64,000 bases of DNA, taken from NCBI GenBank assembly GCA_032358165.1, contig JAALGY010000020.1:310001-374000 (forward strand), given 5' to 3'. Shown here piece by piece: positions 48,314 through 56,740 of the stretch. A model generated the notes under the pieces. That model was not told the origin of the DNA, did no database searches, and saw nothing but the letters and a program-made list of their open reading frames with translations. The position numbers and the translations under genes are program-made. Position 1 is the stretch's first letter. Each line of letters opens with the position of its first letter. Source of the DNA: Diplosphaera chodatii. Lineage: Eukaryota > Chlorophyta > Trebouxiophyceae > Prasiolales > Stichococcaceae.

Positions 48314-49812
48314 ATGGCTCAGGTCAGCCAGTGCACCGACTCGGTCGACTCGCTCCTGGCCCGAGCGCTGCCAGCGCCGCGCTACATCAGATCCGGCGGC
48401 GCCGCTGCCGTGGTAGCACTGGCCGCCCACAGTGAGTTGTCTTCGGTTTTTGCTGCACATCAGCGCTGAGCATCATCTCCAAGGATCTTCCCAGCGATGT
48501 CGCACCTGCCGAGTTCAGCAATGCGCCATGTTCCAGCGCAGGCATGATGGTAGAGTCTGGCTTCCGGCTGCGAGCTCAGTTCGACAGCGATGAGCGCTAC
48601 GTGCCGCCAGGCGACTGGAACGGCAAGTTTCAGGATGAGTGGGTGTTCGAGTACATCAGGTGCATGGCGTCTGAACCATGCCCGTGAAACACGCAGTTTA
48701 TTGAGCTGCATCATGGTCCACACAAGCAGGCATTCACACAAGATGAACAGTCAAAGAAGCTCCCGAGAGGTGGGTTAACTTTCATGTGGTTCATGCATGG
48801 TGCAGGGATGGCTGCGCCAACCCCTTCGTGATGCATCTGTCGCTCCAGTCAATTTCGGGCCGCATGTTTGTGCAGGCCTCTGAGGTGAGCCGGCGCATGG
48901 CTCAACAGAACCCTGCACATCAACGGGGATCACACTGTTCTTGGGCCAGACCATCCCATTGCTGAGGCTGCACAGCGGATGCTACCGCCCTGCTGCATGC
49001 AGATCAACAACATCAACAACATCCAGAACCTGGGCCTGGTCCCTGCCAACTACGTTCCAGACCCAGCAAAGATGGAGGCAGACAGCTGGACAGGTGATCG
49101 TGATGTCAGATGCTGCATGACAACTGCAAAGAGTCAGCACACGCTGACACGCCAGTCTGATGCTGCATGACATCTGCAAAAGCAATCACCACTTGTTGAC
49201 ATGCCGTCCTGATGCTGCATGACACCTGCGAAGCGTCAGCACATGCTGACGCTGCAGTTGTGCCAGCCACGAGGCGATCACCAACCCACAAACGAGACCT
49301 CGGTGTTGTCGGCTGCGTGTTGTGACCAGATCCTGTGGTCAACCATGCATGCGCAGGTGTGCTCCAGAACGAGAGGCAGCTGCGCAGCTATGTGGAGGAT
49401 TACGTCGTGCAGCCGCTTGCAGCAAATGCCACGCCCGCGCCGCCGCAGGCCTCAGCATCAACAGCAGCAGCGCCAGCAATGGCTGATGGCGACCCAACCA
49501 CGCCCGGTATGCCCCTCGCCTATACCAATTGAAGGCTGCAGCCATGGCATATACACCCACAACCAGGGCTGCGCAGCAAGTGTGCAGCGAATGTGTCTGG
49601 TGTCCAGTCTTCTGGCATGCACACGCCGTAAGCTGCGCTGAAGGGTGCCTGCAGGCGACAGCGTGACAGAGGCGGCGTCCAGAGGCCTCGTGCGCCCTGA
49701 CAGCGACCCACTCAGCGGCCTGAAGGCCCCCATAGTGCTGGCGTCTGTCACAGTGGCGGTGGCGGCGGTGGCGGTGGCCTGGATGATATGGTCGCGCAGC
49801 GGCAGGGCCTGA
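48314..49812 (+). CDS. PI31-like (proteasome regulator N-domain) protein with C-terminal membrane anchor
   Basis: Six exons close in phase to 263 residues: 48314-48431, 48464-48659, 48806-48884, 49003-49093, 49357-49506 and 49655-49812. The middle matches the PI31/FBXO7 N-terminal (FP) domain pattern: YVPPGDWNGKFQDEWVFEY (compare the PxGWN...Y.L.Y core), a strand pair with MHLSLQSISGRMFVQA, then NLGLVPANYV and the closing helix LQNERQLRSYVEDYVVQPL. After an Ala/Pro-rich linker, residues 236-257 are a single hydrophobic helix (APIVLASVTVAVAAVAVAWM) followed by WSRSGRA. That is a tail-anchor layout not found in canonical PI31, which ends in a Gly/Pro-rich proteasome-binding tail. The protein may act at a membrane; a link to the proteasome is inferred from the domain only. 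A decayed copy lies at 62720-63640. Confidence 0.78.
49109..49261 (+). repeat. Intronic tandem repeat, three units of about 51 bp
   Basis: Three diverged units each begin GATGCTGCATGACA (at 49109, 49159 and 49211) and continue with CTGCRAAG..TCAGCACA..CTGAC. All lie in the intron between exons 4 and 5 of the PI31-like gene. Confidence 0.75.
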
Positions 49813-51676
49813 GCCCCGAGGCAGACTGCAGGTTGCAAAGCAGAGTGCTGTCAGCAGACCGGGGACGTCCTCAGCAGTAGATGTGTGCGCGAGGGTGCAG
49901 CTCATTGGTGTTTCGTAGGCAGTCCGTAGACAGAGGCAGCATGGAAGCACGGGTCTTGTAGCACCGGCGGTTGGTGATTTCCTCTAGTTCTGGCGCCGCA
50001 TGCGTGTTGCCTGTGTCCTTGTTTCCAGTGAAGGCAGACGTAATGTGTGGCGCATAGTGGCATACCTGTCAAGTTGGCACGGGTCCGAGTGGTCCCAGTG
50101 GTAGTGCACCCACCGGTCACCTGCACAGGTCCATCACCGCAGGGTGGCCACAGCGAAGGCCATCCTCCAAGCTGCCTCAAAAGCACATGGTGCATGTGGG
50201 TTGCATGTACACAGGCAGGGTGCTGCTTTGAATGACCAGGCCAGCACACGCAGCAAGGCATGCTTCCGGCAATCCTGCTTCCCACATCCCACCTGGCCGC
50301 AACACAAGATGAAATCCGGCTGATCCTGGCAGTAAGCCAGCATTGCATGTCTCTGGCTGCTGCTGCTGCTGCAGCTGGTGATTAAACGGGGGGTCTGCTC
50401 CACACCACAGGATGCACCGTCAGCGGCGCAGCGCACATTGCAACATCTGCCGCGGCGTCTGTGCGACATGACGACACTGCCAGTCATGCGCGTGTGTTGA
50501 TACTGCGTCGCACTGCTACGGCGTACGAGCAGTTTCATGAAATAGTACACCCTACCATATACAGCCTGATTCTTTTGTGCCGACACGTGGCAGAGATCAT
50601 CGTCCCCACTACCTCGCTGCTCAGGAGATCGCGAGCTCATTCCTGCGCTTTCACCTCCAGAGCACCCGGCAACGAACCCAGTTTCCCCCGCCAGCACAAC
50701 AGACCAACAGGTATGTAGGATGTTGCTTGTGCATGCAAGCTTGCAAATCTGAACCTGCTGAACTTTTTCAGCGCACTTGGTGCATGCGCCTTGAGGCTGC
50801 CGTCCCGTGCGGTGCATGTCGACTCCTAGCATACAATGTCTTTATGTAGTGCGTTCCGCATAGCTCAAGTCCGCACGCAAATTTGTGTTCCTCCTGCACA
50901 CTGATAAGATCGCGACGATCGTCGTCATGCAGTGCATCCTCTCACGCTCAGCCCTGCATGCGAGCACTCGGTATGCATGGGCCACAAGGCCTTCGATCAG
51001 GGTTCTCAAGCTTTTGACAGGCTATGTTTCATGCCTGCGCGAGCAATTGGGAGGCGCGTGCACCCGCGATGAAGATCTTCGCGACATACATGAATAACAC
51101 CACGTGTTGTGTGCCGAGTGCACATCGCGACGGGAGCAACCACGTTTGCAGACAGTCGCAGTGTCGCCCTTGATTATCCACTGCAGCATGATCGCATGCG
51201 CGCGTGCGTGGTTTGTGGTCAAACGCGTGACCGCCTGTCCCTGGTTCGGCCGTTGAGGCAGCGTGTGGAACCTACGCTGCTGCGTATGGCCTGCAGCTTA
51301 CCATTTAGTATGTCATACGCAGCTATTTGCCTGTGTGCGTCAGTTACAAGCGTGCGCGTACTCTGGACAAGCGAGTGTACTCGATGCCCGGCCAAACTCA
51401 GCTATATGGGACGCACCGACGCGTTGCCAGACTGTGCGTGTGCGTGTCAGATGCTTTTTCGGACCGGCTACCATCTGATCGCACTGCTAGCGTTGCGTTG
51501 TATCTGCGACGTAGCCAATCATGCTGTCGCCTGCCCTGATACTGGGTGGAAGCGATCTGCAACGAGCACACAACCACTGATCTCGTGTTCGACCTGGTCA
51601 CACTCCTGCACACTTGTGCCAAGCTCAGCATCTGTTTGCTGTAAATTCTTCTTTATGCACGTTTCAGGTGAACATC
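49813..51676. other. Gene-free stretch of 1.86 kb
   Basis: Holds the 3' flank of the PI31-like gene and the 5' flank of the disrupted secreted-protein gene. ORFs up to 265 codons occur but lack protein-like composition or consistent splicing. No RNA gene recognised. Confidence 0.4.
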
Positions 51677-52271
51677 ATGGCGCCCAAGATGCTGCTGCCG
51701 CTTCTGCTTGTGGCGATTGTGGCTGTGCTGCTGGTCGGCAATGCTGCTGCCGAGGACAAGAGCCTGATGCCCGAGACGACTTCAATCCTCAAGGTATGGA
51801 GCCCGGTGCACATGAGAGTCATCCGCTAGGCAGGTTGCAGCTCGCTGATGAAGTTCCTGCAGTGCAGACACCAATGTGCTCCGTCCACATACATGCATGC
51901 ATGTAATCTTCGTGGATTGGCTTGCCAGCCGCCGCCCGCTGCATGCATGGCATGTTGCCTGAGTGGATGTTCGACGTGTGAGTGCTCCGTTGACTGTCAG
52001 TCTGCCGTGTGCAGCTGTGGCCCATTGAGAACATTTGCAACACAGCCCTTGTCTGTGTGTGTTGCAGGCGGGCAAGATGCCTGCGTCCGCAACGGCGAAC
52101 CAGCGCACCACGGCCACCTGCTCCAGCCTCCGCTCATCCGGCACCTGCAGGCCCTTCAACTCCCGCACCCTCGACTCATCGATTGTTGCGCCGAGGGGCA
52201 GCAACACTGGGCGGTACAGGACCAGCCCGCCGGCGGACACCAAGCTCCTGGGTCGCCCGAGGTTCAGCATC

Positions 52272-52276
52272 ATCGC
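52272..52276. repeat. 5' target-site duplication (ATCGC)
   Basis: ATCGC directly before the 5' LTR is repeated exactly at 55310-55314 after the 3' LTR. Five-base duplications are usual for Ty3/gypsy and other LTR integrases. Confidence 0.92.
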
Positions 52277-52471
52277 TGTAGTGAGTACTAGGACTACAAC
52301 CACAGTCAGTTATCATAGATTCCTCTGCACCTGCATTGACCATCGATCTTGTCACAGCTTTGACTCTGTTTCGGTGCTTGACTTGAATACACAATATACA
52401 TTACACTAGATCTATCCTGTAACGTATGTTAGCTTATCCAGCAAGCCTGTTAGGACGCACAGGTCTCTACA
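52277..52471 (+). repeat. 5' LTR, 195 bp
   Basis: Begins TGTAGTGAGTACTAGG and ends AGGTCTCTACA, with a short terminal inverted repeat TGTAG/CTACA. Base-for-base identical to 55115-55309 on reading both copies. Confidence 0.95.
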
Positions 52472-52473
52472 AT

Positions 52474-52488
52474 TGGGGGGACAGCCGC
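52474..52488 (+). promoter_or_regulatory. Candidate primer-binding site
   Basis: TGGGGGGACAGCC begins two bases after the 5' LTR. LTR-element primer sites start with TGG (complement of tRNA CCA), so position fits. I cannot match it to a particular tRNA. Confidence 0.35.
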
Positions 52489-52528
52489 GAAGTTGCGTAT
52501 TGACTTGAGCAGCCATTGAAAGTGCCGT

Positions 52529-52972
52529 ATGCCTTCACACCCTGCTGCAAACCGCATATTGGTTGCAAACCTTGGCATAGAGTTCAAAGCGCTGATCAAA
52601 GCAAGCGTCATAGATCTGTTGCGTGTATCAACACCGCAACCTGGCGAACTGGTCAGGGCATTGACCGAGAAGACACGTGCAGCTGCAATTCAGCGAGAGC
52701 AAGCGGCCTACAAACACCTTCAGGCCTATCAAACTGAGATAAGTAAAGAAGCGCACCTTGCAAGCAAGATCATTGATCGCTTGACAGTATATTTGGAGTC
52801 TGCAGCAAATTGCCGCACTCGTAGAAAGTTTCGTAAGCAACGCTCAATTGAGAAAACCAACTACAATAAACTTAAAACCATCTATAGAGATAACAAACAA
52901 GCACTTGAGCTCCACTACACCAACTTAATAGCCTTGCAAGATGGCAGGCGTCGGTATGGACACTGGTGTTAG
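52529..52972 (+). CDS. First ORF of the retroelement, 147 residues, basic and helical
   Basis: An intact ORF in the leader region between the 5' LTR and the Gag ORF, overlapping the latter by 32 bases in another frame. The product is predicted helical and charged: FKALIKASVIDLL, VRALTEKTRAAAIQREQAAY, a strongly basic centre (RTRRKFRKQRSIEKTNYNKL) and ALELHYTNLIAL near the end. No zinc finger or known domain is seen. Its basic patch would suit RNA binding, possibly replacing the nucleocapsid function absent from the main ORF; this is inference. An intact length of 147 codons in AT-richer DNA suggests it is coding, but it could also be the end of a longer ancestral Gag. Confidence 0.55.
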   Translation: MPSHPAANRILVANLGIEFKALIKASVIDLLRVSTPQPGELVRALTEKTRAAAIQREQAAYKHLQAYQTEISKEAHLASKIIDRLTVYLESAANCRTRRKFRKQRSIEKTNYNKLKTIYRDNKQALELHYTNLIALQDGRRRYGHWC

Positions 52973-55067
52973 TCAGACTCCTTCACGAGAGGAATGGGAT
53001 CAAATGCAAAAGGACTTAGCATCTGCTGCTGCATCTTTCAGTGAGATGAGAACTGAGCTTTCTACTGTTAAAGCACAGCTGCAGCAGGCAACTATGCGAG
53101 AGAGCACCAAGTCAATGGCGCATGCCAACAAACCTCGACCTTTTCCTGGGCACGGCGACACCATGCATCTGGGCTCTTGGATCTTCACTTTGACCAAATA
53201 TTTGGAGGCTACTAATGCTGATCCAGAGCGGTGGGTAGCATTTGGCAGCACGTATTTAATCGAGACTGCCGCTGTGTGGTATGAGCACAGGGTTCAAGAC
53301 ATGCACGCTGCTGGTGTCCTGGACTCCTGGCCATCATTCTGCAAGGATTTGATTGACACTTTTCAGCCTATCACAGCACCAGCCATGGCTAGGGACAAGT
53401 TGCACCACATCAAGCAACGTGGATCTGTCCAAGATTTCAACTCAGAATTCCTGAAGACCATCACCTTGGTACGTAACATGCAAGAGGATGAGAAGCTTGA
53501 CAAGTATATACATGGCTTGAAAGATGGGCTAGCACGTGAAGTGAAAGTGGAAAACTGCACGACACTTTCACACGCGATGCAAGTTGCTTCTAAAAGCGAA
53601 ATGATTTTCACCCGCACTCGTCACAATATTCCTCATAGCTTTGATGAACGTCCTTTTTACCACCGTCAACAATATTCAGCTTACAGGCCGTACCCAGACC
53701 GGTCTCTACAATTCCATGACACCGCCGTACCAATGGAAGTCAACAACATCAATAATGGATATCGCAGCCGCTTCGGCAGACCCCAAGGTCAGCAGTTTAC
53801 AGACAATATGCCTCCACGGTTTAACGGCTCTGGCAATGTTTCTCGCAGAAACAAGCATCACTACGACGGCTCTGCCAGCAGTAATCCCAACAACTCCAAT
53901 AACAGCACCGAGCGGCCAGCGAATATCACCGTGGCAGCAGTGGACATCAGCACACCCGTTCTTGAGCCAAGTGGGTTGACCAGCACAATTGATTTTGAAT
54001 CCAATGTACGATCTTTCACATATGGTCCAGTTCAGGAAGAAGAGGAGTGCGTCATTTCCGAGGCACTAGTGTCACTCTTTGGCGACGACACCGACTGCAA
54101 CACCCACTCCACGTCAACACAAGCAACGATTTCCAACGACCCACCAACCATGGCACCATGGACCATCGGGGTGACTTTGAACAATTCAGAATTTACTTCT
54201 ATTATTGACACCGGCGCATCTGCAGATCTGATTCGACCTGATATTGCTGACAAACTTAAACTGCCACGCTATCAATGTGCAACTTTGAGAACTCTTTCTT
54301 TGGCGAATAAATCTAAGCACAATTGCAATGAATATGTCATCGTCAATTTTGCTATTTCTCAAATCGGTGTTGAACACCAGCAAAGAAAGTTCTTCGTGGC
54401 AGATATGCCTGATAGCACACATGAACTTATTTTGGGAATGCCTTTCATTAATGATTACAATCTGACGCCATTTTGGCAACCTGGCATACCTTCTTCACCT
54501 TTACTTGTTGTTTATATCAATGACATCGCCTCACCTATTTGGACACCACAGTATGCAGATCTCAAAGACAAGCACGACTTCCTCGTCCATTCAGCATATG
54601 GTCAGGACATCGAGATGAATATGCACATTGTGGTGGATGATCTCTCCGCCTCCGCCAAGGTATCGCTTGATCGACTTGACACACTGTGCAAGCACGTTGC
54701 TACTGACGTTAACGATATTTCTTCACCGGAATTGCCAAAACCACCGCCGCCAACACCTACCGTTGAGCCTACCTACCGACCTGAGCCTAAAGCCAAGCCG
54801 CCTTACTACCGACCTTCAACAGACGACGACCTTTCCGACAAAGATGAGCCACTAACTCCAAAGCCACCTGATGTTGTTATTGACTTACCTTTAAATTTCT
54901 TTGAGGTGGAAGACGTTATTGCAACCAGAAAAATCAAGCATAAAGGCAACTTTCGCAAAGAATACTACATCAAATGGAAAGACTATTCAGCCGACCACAA
55001 TACTTGGGAGCCAATCAGCAATCTAAATGCCGCCGCCAAGCACTATGTGAAGACCCATCACTTCTAG
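52941..55067 (+). CDS. Gag-aspartic protease-chromodomain polyprotein (no RT/RNase H/integrase)
   Basis: A single intact ORF of 708 residues. Residues 18-58 look like a coiled coil (WDQMQKDLASAAASFSEMRT). Residues 68-215 are a retrotransposon Gag domain (FPGHGDTMHLGSWIFTLTKY, AAVWYEHRV, KLDKYIHGLKDGL). A basic/Asn-rich stretch (240-330) takes the place of a nucleocapsid; no CCHC zinc knuckle is present. Residues 409-520 are a retropepsin-type protease with DTGAS at 423-427 and ILGMPF near 500. A Pro-rich linker (KPPPPTPTVEPTYRPEPK) leads to a C-terminal chromodomain, residues 652-705 (FEVEDVIATRKIKHKG, EYYIKWKDYSADHNTWEP). In chromoviruses this domain sits at the end of integrase and steers integration by binding histone marks. 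Here it is fused straight to Gag-protease. Confidence 0.93.
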   Translation: MAGVGMDTGVSQTPSREEWDQMQKDLASAAASFSEMRTELSTVKAQLQQATMRESTKSMAHANKPRPFPGHGDTMHLGSWIFTLTKYLEATNADPERWVAFGSTYLIETAAVWYEHRVQDMHAAGVLDSWPSFCKDLIDTFQPITAPAMARDKLHHIKQRGSVQDFNSEFLKTITLVRNMQEDEKLDKYIHGLKDGLAREVKVENCTTLSHAMQVASKSEMIFTRTRHNIPHSFDERPFYHRQQYSAYRPYPDRSLQFHDTAVPMEVNNINNGYRSRFGRPQGQQFTDNMPPRFNGSGNVSRRNKHHYDGSASSNPNNSNNSTERPANITVAAVDISTPVLEPSGLTSTIDFESNVRSFTYGPVQEEEECVISEALVSLFGDDTDCNTHSTSTQATISNDPPTMAPWTIGVTLNNSEFTSIIDTGASADLIRPDIADKLKLPRYQCATLRTLSLANKSKHNCNEYVIVNFAISQIGVEHQQRKFFVADMPDSTHELILGMPFINDYNLTPFWQPGIPSSPLLVVYINDIASPIWTPQYADLKDKHDFLVHSAYGQDIEMNMHIVVDDLSASAKVSLDRLDTLCKHVATDVNDISSPELPKPPPPTPTVEPTYRPEPKAKPPYYRPSTDDDLSDKDEPLTPKPPDVVIDLPLNFFEVEDVIATRKIKHKGNFRKEYYIKWKDYSADHNTWEPISNLNAAAKHYVKTHHF

Positions 55068-55103
55068 AGATAACACGTGGCGAGGACGCCAGAATTTTAG
55101 TTA

Positions 55104-55114
55104 GCGGGGAGGAT
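55104..55114 (+). promoter_or_regulatory. Polypurine tract before the 3' LTR
   Basis: GCGGGGAGGAT immediately precedes the 3' LTR, the expected place for the plus-strand primer of reverse transcription. Confidence 0.6.
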
Positions 55115-55309
55115 TGTAGTGAGTACTAGGACTACAACCACAGTCAGTTATCATAGATTCCTCTGCACCTGCATTGACCATCGATCTTGTCACAGCTTTG
55201 ACTCTGTTTCGGTGCTTGACTTGAATACACAATATACATTACACTAGATCTATCCTGTAACGTATGTTAGCTTATCCAGCAAGCCTGTTAGGACGCACAG
55301 GTCTCTACA
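55115..55309 (+). repeat. 3' LTR, 195 bp
   Basis: Identical in length and sequence to the 5' LTR; followed directly by the second ATCGC (55310-55314) and by the resumed host exon. Confidence 0.95.
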
Positions 55310-55513
55310 ATCGCCGGCGGCCTCGCGGTGGTCGTCTCTGCGGCGGCATATGAGGGCGAGGCATCGGATCCGACCTTCTTCGTGGTCACGAGCTCCGTGT
55401 CCATGCCGTATGCAGGCTGCAAGTTCACCAGTGCCACCGCGTCGGCCGTGAGCAATGTGATCGTGTGGAGCGCTAGCTTCAGCTGCTCAGGAAAGTGGTT
55501 GGTGTCTCCTTTT

Positions 55514-55672
55514 TGAGCAACGCAGCGTACTGACCACCGCAAAAACTTTTAGTGCTTGGTTGCTCCTTGAGCACCGCAGTGCACTGACCACCGCAAAACA
55601 CCTTTTAGTGCTTGGTTGCTCCTTGAGCAATGCACTGACCACCGCAAACACTGTTAGTGCATGGTTGCTTAT
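55514..55672 (+). repeat. Tandem repeat, three units of about 49-56 bp
   Basis: Units start TGAGCA at 55514, 55568 and 55624. They share ACTGACCACCGCAAA and TTAGTGCTTGGTTGCT. The first unit begins on the stop codon of the disrupted gene, so the array forms its 3' UTR. Confidence 0.85.
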
Positions 55673-55682
55673 CGTTGTGGCA

Positions 55683-55920
55683 ACGATTTTGGCCGGTTAC
55701 TTGTTACGGGATCACTATAGGGCCGGCCCAACTACTTGTTATGTGGGTGGACACAGACTCACACCTGCATGCTTGATGAAGTGGTTATCCTGCACGATTT
55801 TGGCCTGTTTACTTGTCAGGTTGTTACAAGATCACTATAGCGCCCAACTACTTGTTATGTGGGTGGACACAGACTCACACCTGCATGCTTGATGAAGTGG
55901 TTAGGTTATCCTGTACGAAG
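55683..55920 (+). repeat. Tandem repeat, two units of about 111-125 bp
   Basis: Both copies start ACGATTTTGGCC (55683 and 55794). They share ACTTGTTATGTGGGTGGAC and CACACCTGCATGCTTGATGA. The second copy has a small insertion near its end. Confidence 0.85.
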
Positions 55921-56154
55921 TTTGACGAAGATGATGAAAATGTAACTGTTGAGCACTTGACCCAGTTACATCATTGCAGGCCAATCACTACAGACCACCA
56001 CGCATGCATGCCACAGCCGTTCTGGAAAGTCGACCAGCGTGCGTCCACTGCCAAACTGCCTTGCCCCCACATGTGCACACTGACCACTGCCAAGCCCTCA
56101 TTTCCTATGCTCGAGCTACCAGCGGATGCACTCATGCACAGCAGCAGCAGAAGC

Positions 56155-56740
56155 AGCACAGGGTGGCCACATCTGGGAACATGTTTGCTCCTCATACTAC
56201 ATGCCGAATGCCACATGGATAATTCCTCGCAGTATCAGCATGTTCAGCACCAGCAGACAAACCGTGCCATCTGACACAGGGATGACGCTGATCGAGAGGG
56301 CGTAAGTCATCATCCGGGTCACGCGATCTGCATGCACATTCATTGCAGCCGAGCCTGCCGAGTCCGGGAACATCCTGTGGCTCTTCAGCATGTCGCTCTG
56401 CATATGTATGCCTCAACCTGTTGTACCGCAAAGCCGCACAGATGTCAGCAAGGCGCCAGCATTGGGTGCACCACAACTGCGCTTCGCCTCAACCAGCAGC
56501 CACACCACTGCGGCACACCACTGCAGGTGCAATTGCAGCGTCATATACTGTATCTGATCGGCAGGTGTGCAGGCTTGAGCGGTTGAACAAATCGTATGCC
56601 ACTCGGCATATCTGCATGCGCAGGCTGGACATGCAACATGCTAATGGCAGAATGCTGCAAACGCAGGAGGTCACGCCGGCAGCAGAGCAGCACAGCGCAG
56701 CCGATGTCCGGTCCGTCGGCCAGTGCGCAAGCAGCGGTGG
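56155..56740 (+). repeat. Upstream duplicated segment (partner of 61865-62720)
   Basis: Several blocks recur in the same order at 61865-62400. One is the stretch around AGGGTGGCCACAT (56161 and 61888). Another is GCGCCAGCATTGGGTGCA (56451 and 62166), with following AGCCACACCAC...GCGGCACA and GCAGGTGCAA stretches. The copies are diverged with gaps. The right part overlaps the first exon of the DUF6816-like gene. Confidence 0.7.

Larger units (their letters stand above)
52277..55309 (+). mobile_element. Non-autonomous LTR retrotransposon (Gag-protease-chromodomain, chromovirus-derived)
   Basis: A complete 3033-bp element: two identical 195-bp LTRs (TGTAG...CTACA ends), a 5-bp target duplication (ATCGC), a TGG primer-site candidate after the 5' LTR and a purine tract before the 3' LTR. 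The 2643-bp interior has two overlapping ORFs, one small basic and one Gag-protease-chromodomain. No reverse transcriptase, RNase H or integrase is present in any frame, and there is no room for them. The chromodomain and Ty3-type protease point to a chromovirus (Ty3/gypsy) ancestor. Lack of a polymerase means mobilisation in trans by an autonomous partner elsewhere. Its AT-richer codon use contrasts with the GC-rich host genes. LTR identity shows a very recent insertion. Confidence 0.95.
51677..55516 (+). pseudogene. Small secreted-protein gene split by an LTR retrotransposon
   Basis: Exon 1 (51677-51793) encodes a clear signal peptide: MAPKMLLPLLLVAIVAVLL ending NAAAEDK. Exon 2 starts at 52068 (TTGCAG acceptor, phase 0) and is interrupted after 52276 by the element at 52277-55309. 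The target-site copy 55310-55314 follows, and the same reading frame resumes at 55315 and stops at 55514-55516. The two halves (209 + 202 bp) restore a multiple of three, so the uninterrupted gene would encode about 175 residues. It has Cys and Ser/Thr-rich stretches (CSSLRSSGTCRPF before the insertion; SVSMPYAGCKFTSATASA after it). I do not recognise the family; it is probably a secreted or vacuolar protein. As it stands, translation runs into the LTR and ends early, so this allele is presumably inactive unless the element is spliced out. Confidence 0.78.

Noticed and set aside
49109..49261. Possible CRISPR-like array
   Set aside because: Only three degenerate units, adjacent rather than separated by unique spacers, and inside a eukaryotic intron.
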